From NCBI RefSeq assembly GCF_002887595.1, contig NZ_PEBU01000004.1:1-64000 (forward strand): a DNA stretch of 64,000 nucleotides. The letters are read 5' to 3'. Positions within the stretch are counted from its first letter, which is position 1. Every line of letters starts with the position of its first letter. The translations under genes were made by a program, and so were the position numbers. Positions 1 to 8,115 of the stretch are shown piece after piece. The stretch comes from Bowmanella denitrificans (GTDB taxonomy: Bacteria; Pseudomonadota; Gammaproteobacteria; Enterobacterales; Alteromonadaceae). The notes under the pieces were generated by a model, which saw nothing but the letters and a program-made list of their open reading frames with translations, was not told the DNA's origin and made no database searches.

Positions 1-78
1 AGCCAACAGCCAACAGCCAACAGCCAACAGCCAACAGCCAACAGCCAACAGCCAACAGCCAACAGCCAACAGCCAACT
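1..78. repeat. Heptanucleotide tandem repeat (GCCAACA)n
   Basis: Ten consecutive exact copies of GCCAACA run from base 2 to 71, followed by two degenerate units (GCCAACT, GCCAAAT). The array begins at or before the left edge, so its true length is unknown. It ends about 75 bases upstream of the KAS III-like gene, in its probable leader or promoter region. No spacers are present, so it is not a CRISPR array. A related heptamer array lies at 19906-19961. Confidence 0.95.
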
Positions 79-153
79 GCCAAATCCGACCAGTGAATGA
101 CAACATAACCCCTTTTCAGTATCCTATGGGCTGAATCACAGTGGGAATTTTCC

Positions 154-1290
154 ATGTCGCAAACAGCTTCTCAGACCGTGGTAATCAGCGGTAGCGGTCT
201 TTGGACCCCCCCTTATAGCATCAGTAATGAAGAATTGGTCAGTGCCTATAATGCCTGGGCCGATCAATATAATCAGCAAAACCAACAGGCTATTGAGGCT
301 GGCAGCATGGAAGCCAAACCTCATTCCAGTGCCGAGTTTATTGAAAAAGCCTCAGGTATTAAAAGTCGTTTTATTTATAGCCGGGAAGGGGTATTGGATA
401 TTCAGCGTATGTATCCCCGCTTTCCTGAGCGTGCTGACGATGAGGTATCCCAGCAAGCCGAAATTGCTATCGCTGCCGCCAAAGCGGCATTACAAGCGGC
501 CAATAAGCAAGCCGCAGATATCGATGCGGTAATCGTATCCTGCGCTTATACTCAGCGGGCCTATCCGGCGATTGCCATAGAAGTGCAGGACGCGCTGGGG
601 ATTGAAGGCTTTGGCTTTGATATGCTGGTGGCCTGTTCGGCGGCCACCTTTGGGCTGCACCGCGCCTATGAGATGGTTAAAGCCGGTACGGCCAGGGCGG
701 TGTTGGTCATTAACCCGGAACTGGTCTCCCCGCAAATTAATTACACCGACCGCGACAGCCATTTTATTTTCGGTGACGTGGCTACCGCCAAGGTCGTTGA
801 ACAGGCAGAGACGGCAACCAGTGAGCACCAGTTTGAAATACTCAGCACTAAAGCGGTGACTAAGTTTTCTAATAATATCCGTTCCAATTTTGGTTTTATG
901 AGCCGTGCTCAGGATGTAGATCCTTTCGCCATTGATAAGCTGTTTCATCAAAATGGTCGCAGCGTGTTTAAGGAAGTCTGCCCAATGGCTGCAGCGCATC
1001 TTGAGAGCCATGTGGCGCAGCATGGTGTAAGCGCAGCACAGGTAAGACGCTGGTGGCTGCATCAGGCCAATATCAATATGAACCTGTTAATTGCCAAAAA
1101 GCTGTTAGGCCGGGATGCCAGTGCCGATGAGGCGCCCATTGTACTCGACCGTTATGCCAATACCGCCTCGGCAGGCTCAATGATTGCCTTTAATTTGCAT
1201 CATCAGGATATGCAGGCCGGTGATATTGGTGTGCTTTGCTCCTTCGGTGCTGGCTATTCCATCGGCAGTTTAGTTGTGCGTAAGCGTTAG
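154..1290 (+). CDS. Beta-ketoacyl-ACP synthase III-like condensing enzyme
   Basis: 378-residue thiolase-fold enzyme of the KAS III (FabH) superfamily, expected in the cytoplasm to condense an acyl-CoA with malonyl-ACP. The catalytic Cys is C161 in 'VACSAATFG', the His is H303 in 'WLHQANIN' and the Asn is N336 in 'RYANTASAGS', so the Cys-His-Asn triad is complete. It is longer than housekeeping FabH (about 317 residues) and has an inserted N-terminal segment rich in Gln and Ala (residues 30-60). This resembles the longer FabH-like proteins of Pseudomonas and Shewanella that feed medium-chain acyl-CoA into fatty acid synthesis; that subfamily match is from memory. The start has a GGGA about 9 bases upstream. 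No other fatty acid genes are adjacent. Confidence 0.9.
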   Translation: MSQTASQTVVISGSGLWTPPYSISNEELVSAYNAWADQYNQQNQQAIEAGSMEAKPHSSAEFIEKASGIKSRFIYSREGVLDIQRMYPRFPERADDEVSQQAEIAIAAAKAALQAANKQAADIDAVIVSCAYTQRAYPAIAIEVQDALGIEGFGFDMLVACSAATFGLHRAYEMVKAGTARAVLVINPELVSPQINYTDRDSHFIFGDVATAKVVEQAETATSEHQFEILSTKAVTKFSNNIRSNFGFMSRAQDVDPFAIDKLFHQNGRSVFKEVCPMAAAHLESHVAQHGVSAAQVRRWWLHQANINMNLLIAKKLLGRDASADEAPIVLDRYANTASAGSMIAFNLHHQDMQAGDIGVLCSFGAGYSIGSLVVRKR

Positions 1291-1303
1291 AAGAGTTTCA
1301 GGG

Positions 1304-1729
1304 ATGACGCAAAAAATACAGACCGGCGGCGATGTCCGCCAGGAACCGGCCATGCAAAACCTGCTTGGCCGTATGCCCAAGGCGGTGGCAGACAGCTTTA
1401 ACGACGAGCAGCTTAACCATCTGAAACTGGCCCTGGGCGCGCGTAACTGGGGACGTCATGCCCTGGATATCCGTACCACCTTGCCGGTGCCTTTTACCCG
1501 CTGGCGTTATTACCTGGTGTTGTTGATGGGTAAGAACCGCCGGGAATTGTCCGAGCGGGAGAAAGCCTTATCTGCCCTGGCATCTGCTGCACTGTTAAGT
1601 GCGTTTATTGTGTTCTGCGTATTGCTGGGCTTGCTGGTGCTGTATCTGGTTAAATCGGCGCTGGGCATTAATCTGTTTGACGGTTTTTCGCTGGGGATTT
1701 GGAGCGAGTTTAAAAAGCTCTTCGAGTAA
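1304..1729 (+). CDS. Hypothetical protein with one C-terminal membrane segment
   Basis: 141 residues from the ATG at 1304, 14 bases after the KAS III-like gene. An earlier in-frame GTG at 1274 would overlap that gene; the ATG with TCAGGG just upstream is more plausible. The N-terminal 90 residues are soluble and include a basic patch around 'RNWGRHALDIRTTLPVPFTRWRYY'-like sequence. A single hydrophobic helix follows (about residues 94-118, rich in Leu, Val and Ala), then a short tail ending 'EFKKLFE'. This suggests an inner-membrane protein with a large cytoplasmic head. I do not recognise the family. Close spacing suggests co-transcription with the condensing enzyme. Confidence 0.75.
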   Translation: MTQKIQTGGDVRQEPAMQNLLGRMPKAVADSFNDEQLNHLKLALGARNWGRHALDIRTTLPVPFTRWRYYLVLLMGKNRRELSEREKALSALASAALLSAFIVFCVLLGLLVLYLVKSALGINLFDGFSLGIWSEFKKLFE

Positions 1730-1755
1730 CGTTTCGGGTTGGGACGAAACGTTAC
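1726..1755. terminator. Inverted repeat between convergent genes
   Basis: GTAACGTTTC at 1726-1735 pairs perfectly with GAAACGTTAC at 1746-1755 across a 10-base loop. It lies between the end of the hypothetical gene and the end of glcB, which converge here. Neither strand has a T-run after the stem, so it would be a factor-dependent or weak terminator, or a protein-binding dyad. Confidence 0.4.
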
Positions 1756-1800
1756 CCGTCAAGCTTAAAACCTACAGCATAGTTGAAAGATAACCAACCC

Positions 1801-3972
1801 CTAGCCTTGTAAACGGGCCTTCATTTCGCGGCGTTTTTTATGCAGCACAGGCTCGGTATAGCCGCTTGGCTGTTCGATACCGGCGAAAATAAGTTCACTG
1901 GCTGCCTGAAAGGCGATGGCGTTATTCAGGTTTGGCGCCATGGGGATATACTCAGGATCGCCCGCATTTTGCTTATCTACTAATACCGCCATTTTTTCCA
2001 GCGATGCCTGCACCTGCTCCTTGCTGAGTAAACCATGTTTCAGCCAGTTGGCAATATGCTGACTGGAGATGCGTAAGGTGGCGCGGTCTTCCATTAAGCC
2101 GACGTTATTGATATCCGGTACTTTTGAACAGCCCACTCCCTGGTGAACCCAGCGCACCACATAACCCAGAATACCTTGTACATTGTTATCCAGTTCCCGT
2201 TGAATAAGCTCCTGGCTTAACGTGCGACCGGATTCCAGTAACGGGATTTGCAGAATACTGTCCAGCCCGTCAGACGCCTCCTGCGCCAGTTGATTCTGAA
2301 CAGCAAACACATCCACCTGATGATAATGCAGGGCATGCAGGGTTGCTGCGGTGGGCGAGGGAACCCAGGCGGTATTGGCACCGGCCTGAGGATGACCTGA
2401 CTTGGTTTGCATCATATTGGCCATTTGATCCGGAATCGGCCACATGCCCTTACCAATCTGCGCTTTGCCGGACAGACCCGACGCCAGGCCTGCGGCCACG
2501 TTGGCCCGCTCGTACGCCAGGATCCAGGGCAGGGTTTTCAGCTCTGCCTTGGGAGCAAAGGGCCCGGCCAGCATACTGGTATGGATTTCATCACCGGTTC
2601 TATCCAAAAAGCCGGTATTGATAAATATCACTCTGTCACGGGCGGCGGCAATACAAGCACGCAAATTCACGCTGGTGCGTCGCTCTTCATCCATAATGCC
2701 CATTTTCAGGCTATATGTCGGCAGGTTAAGCAGGGATTCCACCCGGCTGAACAGTTTATCGGTGAAGGCGACTTCGTCCGGGCCGTGCATTTTGGGTTTT
2801 ACAATATACACGCTGCCGGTTTGGCTGTTTTTAAATTTACCCAGGCCAAGCAGATCGTGCTTGGCAATCAGTGCGGTGATCACCGCATCCATAATACCTT
2901 CGGGAATCTCCTGACCATCAAATAAGATGGCAGGGTTGGTCATCAGATGGCCGACATTGCGCACTAACATCAGGCTGCGCCCCTTCAGGCTGAACGCCTG
3001 ACCCTGGGCAGAGAGATACTGGCGATCCTGGTTCAGGGTGCGCACCTGGGTTTGACCACCTTTTTCCAGTTCCGCGGTTAAAGTACCCTGCATCAGGCCC
3101 AGCCAATTCTGGTAAACCAGGGTTTTGTCTTCACCGTCCACGGCGGCCACGGAGTCTTCACAGTCCATAATGGTGGTAAGCGCCGATTCCAGCAGAATGT
3201 CTTTAAGGCCAGCCGGGTCGGTTTTACCTACGGGATGATTTGCATCGAACTGTAACTCTGCATGCAGGGCATGATGTATAAGTAATATCGCCTGAGGGCT
3301 TTCCTGGCTGCCCTGATAGCCTGCCAATGTGCTTGGGTCTTGCAGTCTGGTCTGGCGGCCGTCTGTTAGCTCAATAACCAATTGCTGGGATTCAATGCGA
3401 TAACGAATAGCATCCTGATGTGAGCCTTGCTCCAGGGGGGCAATGGTATCCAGCCAGTGTTTGGCCCAGGCCACGACTTTTTGCCCGCGTACCGGGTTAT
3501 AACCTTTGCCTTTTTCAGCGCCGTCAGTTTCATCAATCACGTCTGTGCCATAGGCGGCATCATACAGGCTGCCCCAGCGGGCATTGGCGGCATTTAAGGC
3601 ATAACGGGCGTTGTTAATGGGCACCACTAACTGCGGCCCTGCCATGCTGGCGATTTCTTTATCCACCTGGCTGGTGCGGATCCGGCTGTCTGCTGGTACG
3701 GCTTGCAGGTAGCCAATATCGGTTAAGAAGCGTTTGTAATCAGTCCTATCAAGGGCGGGGTGGCGACTATGGTAGTCGTCAATTTGCGCCTGCAGCACAT
3801 CGCGCCGTGCCAGCAGTGCCTGATTTTGCGGGATCAAATCGGCCAGTAAGGAGTCAAAGCCGACCCAGAATTGCTCGGGCTCCACTTCACTGCCCGGCAA
3901 TGCCTGTTCCTGAATAAATTGGTACAGGCCGGGGTAAATGGCCAGGCGGCCCTTGTTGATCATCTCTGCCAT
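1801..3972 (-). CDS. glcB: Malate synthase G
   Basis: 723 residues, the same length as E. coli GlcB. It condenses glyoxylate with acetyl-CoA to malate, the second step of the glyoxylate bypass, in the cytoplasm. Family hallmarks are '[20 protein letters not shown]', '[16 protein letters not shown]', '[17 protein letters not shown]' and the C-terminal '[20 protein letters not shown]', which holds the catalytic region. The first Met at 3972 is preceded by TAGGAGCCCAGC on the coding strand, a good ribosome site; a second Met lies three codons in. The gene is separated from aceA by two unrelated genes, and the two run in opposite directions. It fits the common proteobacterial pairing of the G isoform with a 531-residue isocitrate lyase. 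Confidence 0.97.
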   Translation of the reverse strand: MAEMINKGRLAIYPGLYQFIQEQALPGSEVEPEQFWVGFDSLLADLIPQNQALLARRDVLQAQIDDYHSRHPALDRTDYKRFLTDIGYLQAVPADSRIRTSQVDKEIASMAGPQLVVPINNARYALNAANARWGSLYDAAYGTDVIDETDGAEKGKGYNPVRGQKVVAWAKHWLDTIAPLEQGSHQDAIRYRIESQQLVIELTDGRQTRLQDPSTLAGYQGSQESPQAILLIHHALHAELQFDANHPVGKTDPAGLKDILLESALTTIMDCEDSVAAVDGEDKTLVYQNWLGLMQGTLTAELEKGGQTQVRTLNQDRQYLSAQGQAFSLKGRSLMLVRNVGHLMTNPAILFDGQEIPEGIMDAVITALIAKHDLLGLGKFKNSQTGSVYIVKPKMHGPDEVAFTDKLFSRVESLLNLPTYSLKMGIMDEERRTSVNLRACIAAARDRVIFINTGFLDRTGDEIHTSMLAGPFAPKAELKTLPWILAYERANVAAGLASGLSGKAQIGKGMWPIPDQMANMMQTKSGHPQAGANTAWVPSPTAATLHALHYHQVDVFAVQNQLAQEASDGLDSILQIPLLESGRTLSQELIQRELDNNVQGILGYVVRWVHQGVGCSKVPDINNVGLMEDRATLRISSQHIANWLKHGLLSKEQVQASLEKMAVLVDKQNAGDPEYIPMAPNLNNAIAFQAASELIFAGIEQPSGYTEPVLHKKRREMKARLQG

Positions 3973-4233
3973 GCTGGGCTCCTATTGTAGGGTAAATGGC
4001 CATCCGGCCCTGAGCCATAAACTGGCTTCTTCACTATAGTCTGTCAGGCCAGTCTAGACAGGTCTGCTGTGTTTGTAGAGTTTATGGATTGTATTTTCGG
4101 TATTCAGCCTGTTTATAGTGTTGTGCGTATGCATGCTATGAAGATCTTTTCAGGTGCCGGGCAGCATGATTGACAGGGTATTGTGCATCGGTGATAAGGT
4201 TGCTTAGGATTTAAACAATCGCTTGAGGATGCT

Positions 4234-4992
4234 ATGAAAGGGAATCTGTGGCTGGGAATAGGATTATTATTACTGCTTGGCTGGCTGGCCTACGAGTATC
4301 TAGGGCCTCAGTCACCCGCAGAGACTGCTTTTGTGGGGGATAATGCCACGCTAGAGAAGGGCTCAAACCCTTCTAAAACTGACCCCCCTGCACATAACCC
4401 CTTCGTTATAGCAGGGCAGCAGGACAGCGCTGAGCAGCATGTTGAGGCGATAGACTCGCATCGGGCAAATGACAATCAGCCTGACACTATTGGAACAAGC
4501 GCTGGTTTATCTGTTCGTGAGGCGAAAACCGAACAAGCGTTTTTCTTAACGGTGGAGAGTACGGATGACCGGCATCGCGACTCGGAAATGGGTGACATTA
4601 ATATGGAAGCGGCGCGACATCACTTGCCGGAACCTCTTGCCGGGGCATTTGCCCAGACTAGCTATCGCTTTGCGAATGCTAAACAAATTAATCAGTTGCT
4701 TGAAAATGAGGGGGGCCGCAATAAGACCTTGGAGCAAAAAATTTCCGAATATATTGCGCAGGTGGCGGTAACCTGGGGAGTCAAAAGCTATGCGGTTATT
4801 TGCTCATCAGCGCAATGTATGTTGCTTACCACACAACAAAAGGATTTTTACCTGAATTCGCTGCTCAAAGACTATTCCCATGATGTGGCTGAGCGCTTCC
4901 CGCTGCAATTGACATTTAGTTCCAGCAGCGCCCCGGCAAAAGCCGGGGATGCGCTAAAAGTCTCCTTTTACCTTATCCAAAAATCAGGATAA
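4234..4992 (+). CDS. Hypothetical membrane-anchored periplasmic protein
   Basis: 252 residues. Residues 4-24 form a hydrophobic anchor or uncleaved signal ('LWLGIGLLLLLGWLAYEYLG'), followed by a polar, probably disordered linker rich in Asp, Asn, Ser and Pro (about 30-110). A compact C-terminal part (about 120-250) contains two close cysteines in 'VICSSAQCML' that could form a disulfide. I do not recognise the family. A GAGG ribosome site precedes the ATG. Its 3' end overlaps the convergent LysR gene by 9 bases. The 261-base gap before it, which also carries the glcB leader, shows an imperfect CTGTC/GACAG dyad near 4048-4070 but nothing else clear. Confidence 0.7.
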   Translation: MKGNLWLGIGLLLLLGWLAYEYLGPQSPAETAFVGDNATLEKGSNPSKTDPPAHNPFVIAGQQDSAEQHVEAIDSHRANDNQPDTIGTSAGLSVREAKTEQAFFLTVESTDDRHRDSEMGDINMEAARHHLPEPLAGAFAQTSYRFANAKQINQLLENEGGRNKTLEQKISEYIAQVAVTWGVKSYAVICSSAQCMLLTTQQKDFYLNSLLKDYSHDVAERFPLQLTFSSSSAPAKAGDALKVSFYLIQKSG

Positions 4993-5922
4993 TTCCTTAG
5001 CAATATCAATAATCAAACGGCGCAGCCAGATATGCCCGGCGTCATGTTGTAGCAGCGCGCTCCAGGCCATTTTCAGGGCGATGGGCGGGATATCAAAAGG
5101 CGGCTCCAGGATCACCATATTGCTGTCGTCTTTATAAATTTTGGCAGCACGACTGGGCAGGGTGGCAATCAGATTCTGCTCGCGGGCCAGTTGCAAGGCC
5201 ACATGATAATGACGGGTAAAAACGCGGATATGCCGTTTTTTGCCCAGTTTTGCCAGTTCCAGGTCGACCCACCCGAGTTTTTGCACTTCGTTGGGATCAA
5301 TACCTACTCCTACGCCAAAGCCGGTTTTACTCACCCAGATATGCTGACCTTTAAGGTATTTTTCCAGGGTGAAGTGTTTGACCACCGGGTTTTGTTTATT
5401 CACCACACAGGAGAAGCTGTCATACCAGATGACTTTTTGATGGAATGACAAAGGCAGCTCTTCAAAACGGTTAATGGCCATATCCACTTTGCCATGTTCC
5501 ACATCATGGTAGGTCACGTCAGACGGGGTAATCACATCCAGGGTGATGTTGGGGGCCTGATGATTAAGCTGGCGAATCACCTCCAGCAATAAGGTGGATT
5601 CGGCATAATCGCTGGCCATAATGCGAAAGGTGCGTTCGCTGGTCAGCGGATCAAAGTCGCTTTGTGGCTGAATGGCCGATTCCAGGCGGGAAATGGCATC
5701 GCGCACCACGGGTTGCAACTGCAAAGCCCGCTGGGTGGGCGTCATACCATCACTGGTGCGCACCAGTATTGGGTCGTTAAACAGGTCGCGTAAACGTTTC
5801 AGGCCGTTGCTCATGGCGGGCTGAGTAATGGACAGTTGGGCCGCAGCGCGGGTCACACTTAATTCACGCATCAGCACATCAAAATACACCAACAGATTCA
5901 GATCGACCTTGGCTATATTCAT
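4984..5922 (-). CDS. LysR-family transcriptional regulator, candidate glyoxylate bypass regulator
   Basis: 312 residues, usual LysR length. The N-terminal winged helix-turn-helix spans about residues 7-65 ('LSVTRAAAQLSITQPAMSN' then 'LKRLRDLFNDPILVR'), followed by a periplasmic-binding-like effector domain from about residue 90. The overall look is of the NodD/SyrM/LeuO-like branch. It is divergent from aceA with a 166-base shared spacer to the aceA start, and glcB lies on its other side. That is the classical position for a LysR activator of the adjacent pathway, so control of aceA and possibly glcB is inferred. A 6-bp dyad at 5972-5990 in the spacer is a candidate binding site. Confidence 0.9.
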   Translation of the reverse strand: MNIAKVDLNLLVYFDVLMRELSVTRAAAQLSITQPAMSNGLKRLRDLFNDPILVRTSDGMTPTQRALQLQPVVRDAISRLESAIQPQSDFDPLTSERTFRIMASDYAESTLLLEVIRQLNHQAPNITLDVITPSDVTYHDVEHGKVDMAINRFEELPLSFHQKVIWYDSFSCVVNKQNPVVKHFTLEKYLKGQHIWVSKTGFGVGVGIDPNEVQKLGWVDLELAKLGKKRHIRVFTRHYHVALQLAREQNLIATLPSRAAKIYKDDSNMVILEPPFDIPPIALKMAWSALLQHDAGHIWLRRLIIDIAKELS

Positions 5923-5971
5923 AAGATTAATGACCGGTATGAGATTTATAAATTGGTTGAATCCTAACCCG

Positions 5972-5990
5972 GATGACTATGCTTGTCATC
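5972..5990. promoter_or_regulatory. Candidate LysR operator between lysR and aceA
   Basis: GATGAC at 5972-5977 and GTCATC at 5985-5990 form a perfect 6-bp dyad with a 7-base centre. It lies 50 bases upstream of the LysR start and about 100 upstream of the aceA start. It has LysR-box-like geometry (interrupted dyad in a divergent spacer). No matching copy was seen upstream of glcB. Confidence 0.4.
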
Positions 5991-6088
5991 AGCAGATTCG
6001 CCCGTAGAGGCAGCATAACTATCTGTACACAGCAAAGTTGAAGCGCTGGATGGTGTTACCAAACCAGCAAACAAACCGGAGAACTATT

Positions 6089-7684
6089 ATGTCAGCCTAC
6101 CTACAGGATATTGAACACTTTAAGCACCTGCTCAAAGAGCGCCACACCTGGGGAGCGATTAACCCCGAGTATGCGGCGCGCATGAAGGCGCAAAACCCGT
6201 TTAAAACCGGCCTGGATATTGCCCGTTATACCGCCTCGGTTATGCGTCGGGACATGGCTGAATATGACGCTGACAGCAGCGCTTATACCCAGTCACTGGG
6301 TTGCTGGCATGGCTTTGTGGGCCAGCAAAAGCTGATTGCCATTAAGAAGCATCATGGCACTACGGATAAACGCTATTTGTATCTGTCCGGCTGGATGATT
6401 GCTGCGCTACGCAGTGAATTCGGCCCGCTGCCGGACCAGTCTATGCACGAAAAAACCGCGGTCCCGGCACTGATTGAGGAACTCTATACTTTCTTACGTC
6501 AGGCTGATGCCCGTGAGCTGGGGGGCTTGTATCGCCAGTTAGATGACGCCAGAGCGGCGGCAGATACTGCCAAAGCGGCCGCGCTGGAAAATCAGATAGA
6601 TAACTTTGAAACCCATGTGGTGCCGATTATTGCCGATATTGATGCCGGCTTTGGTAACGAAGAAGCCACCTATCTGCTGGCTAAGAAAATGATTGAGGCC
6701 GGTGCCTGCGCCATTCAGATTGAGAATCAGGTATCTGACGAGAAACAATGTGGGCACCAGGACGGTAAAGTCACCGTGCCCCATGCCGACTTTTTAGCCA
6801 AAATCAATGCGGTCAGATATGCCTTCTTAGAGCTGGGAGTGGAAGAGGGGATTATTGTTGCCCGTACCGACTCCCTGGGCGCCGGTCTGACCAAACAAAT
6901 TGCGGTCACCAACGAACCTGGCGATCTGGGTGACAAATACAACAGCTTCCTGGATGGTGACTATATTGACAGCGCCGACGATATCCAGAATGGCGATGTA
7001 TTAGTCAAAGCCAATGGCAAGCTGCTAAAACCCAAGCGCCTGGCGTCCGGTTTATTCCAGTTTAAAAAAGGCTCGGGGGAAGATCGGGTGGTGCTCGACT
7101 GTATCACCAGTTTGCAAAACGGCGCCGATTTGTTGTGGATCGAGACAGAGAAGCCACATATAGGTCAGATTGCCGGCATGGTAAAACGCATCCGCGAAGC
7201 CGTGCCGAATGCCAAGCTGGTGTATAACAACAGTCCGTCGTTTAACTGGACGCTGAACTTCCGTCAGCAGGTGTTTGATACCTGGCAGGCGCAGGGTAAA
7301 GATTTAACTGGCTATGAACGTGCCAGCCTGATGAGTGCTGAGTATGACAGCACTGAACTGGCGCAGGAAGCCGATGCCCGCATTCGCAGTTTCCAGGCTG
7401 ATGCGGCAAGGGAAGCGGGGATTTTCCATCACCTGATTACCTTACCGACCTACCATACAGCGGCTTTGTCTACCGACAATCTGGCGAAAGGTTACTTTGG
7501 TGGTGAAGGCATGCTGGCCTATGTTGAGGGGGTGCAGCGCAAGGAAATCCGTGAAGGCATTGCTTGTGTCAAACACCAGAATATGGCCGGTTCCGACATG
7601 GGCGACGATCACAAAGAATACTTCTCTGGTGATGCGGCCCTCAAGGCCTCTGGTAAAGACAATACTATGAACCAATTCGGTTGA
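6089..7684 (+). CDS. aceA: Isocitrate lyase
   Basis: 531 residues from the ATG at 6089, the length of the Pseudomonas aeruginosa-type enzyme and longer than the roughly 434-residue E. coli form. It cleaves isocitrate to glyoxylate and succinate. The catalytic cysteine is C221 in 'DEKQCGHQDGK', the version of the KKCGH motif found in this subfamily. Metal and substrate segments include 'VPIIADIDAGFGNEEATY' and 'IVARTDSLGAGLT'. An upstream in-frame ATG at 6038 would add 17 residues without homology; the ATG at 6089 has CCGGAGAAC at the right distance and gives the family-standard N terminus. Expression is probably controlled by the divergent LysR gene. A strong terminator follows. Confidence 0.97.
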   Translation: MSAYLQDIEHFKHLLKERHTWGAINPEYAARMKAQNPFKTGLDIARYTASVMRRDMAEYDADSSAYTQSLGCWHGFVGQQKLIAIKKHHGTTDKRYLYLSGWMIAALRSEFGPLPDQSMHEKTAVPALIEELYTFLRQADARELGGLYRQLDDARAAADTAKAAALENQIDNFETHVVPIIADIDAGFGNEEATYLLAKKMIEAGACAIQIENQVSDEKQCGHQDGKVTVPHADFLAKINAVRYAFLELGVEEGIIVARTDSLGAGLTKQIAVTNEPGDLGDKYNSFLDGDYIDSADDIQNGDVLVKANGKLLKPKRLASGLFQFKKGSGEDRVVLDCITSLQNGADLLWIETEKPHIGQIAGMVKRIREAVPNAKLVYNNSPSFNWTLNFRQQVFDTWQAQGKDLTGYERASLMSAEYDSTELAQEADARIRSFQADAAREAGIFHHLITLPTYHTAALSTDNLAKGYFGGEGMLAYVEGVQRKEIREGIACVKHQNMAGSDMGDDHKEYFSGDAALKASGKDNTMNQFG

Positions 7685-7702
7685 TACAACTGTTGCTTGA
7701 TC

Positions 7703-7728
7703 GGCCACCCACAACGGGTGGCCTTTTT
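7703..7728 (+). terminator. Rho-independent terminator of aceA
   Basis: GGCCACCC (7703-7710), loop ACAAC, GGGTGGCC (7716-7723), then TTTTT. It begins 18 bases after the aceA stop codon. Confidence 0.92.
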
Positions 7729-7782
7729 GCTTTGGGCCGACTACCCTGAATGACGCCGCTAATCTGGTTAAGGAGTGATATT

Positions 7783-8015
7783 GTGCGCGTCGATTCATCG
7801 GTTTCGGATATCTACCCCTGTGTTATCTATGACAATGCACAGTCAGCCATTGACTGGCTTTGTCAGGCATTTGGCTTTACCTGCCGTTTTGTGGTGCCGA
7901 GATTATTCAGCCGTTACAGGACGAGGAATATGGCGCCAGAGGCTATATGGTAAAAGATCCGCAAGGGCATATGTGGTATTTCGGCAATTACCGGCCCGGA
8001 CAATATTGGCAATAG
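7783..8015 (+). pseudogene. VOC/glyoxalase-family gene remnant with internal deletion
   Basis: Starting at the GTG at 7783 (AAGGAG 7 bases upstream), the first frame reads 'SDIYPCVIYDNAQSAIDWLC' and 'GFTCRFVVP', the typical N-terminal strand-helix of a VOC-fold protein. The frame then loses similarity. In another frame the sequence resumes as 'EIIQPLQDEEYGARGYMVKD' followed by 'PQGHMWYFGNYRPGQYWQ' and a stop at 8013-8015, the typical VOC C terminus. The central portion, roughly 60 codons including much of the metal-site region, is missing and the junction is out of frame. It is therefore a pseudogene of a glyoxalase-like protein of unknown substrate. Confidence 0.8.
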
Positions 8016-8063
8016 CTGCAAGGCTAGCATAAGGCCTAAGCTGGCCGTTGGAGTCGCGCCTTA

Positions 8064-8093
8064 GCTGCCACGACATGCTATGGTCGTGGCAGC
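8064..8093. terminator. Strong inverted repeat after the exporter operon
   Basis: GCTGCCACGAC (8064-8074) pairs perfectly with GTCGTGGCAGC (8083-8093) around an 8-base loop. It sits downstream of the minus-strand permease gene and of the plus-strand VOC remnant. There is no T-run on either side, so it may act as a factor-dependent terminator or an mRNA 3'-end stabiliser. Confidence 0.5.
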
Positions 8094-8115
8094 GACTGCG
8101 ATTAATTACCAGTTG

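Noticed and set aside
1-78. Possible CRISPR array
   Set aside because: The units are 7 bp with no spacers, so this is a simple tandem repeat. The same holds for 19906-19961.
490-1062. 190-residue minus-strand open frame
   Set aside because: Antisense to the KAS III-like gene, whose catalytic residues are intact; no family resemblance.
2407-2925. 172-residue plus-strand open frame
   Set aside because: Antisense to glcB and without protein-like features.
5191-5448. 85-residue plus-strand frame
   Set aside because: Antisense to the LysR effector domain with no independent support.
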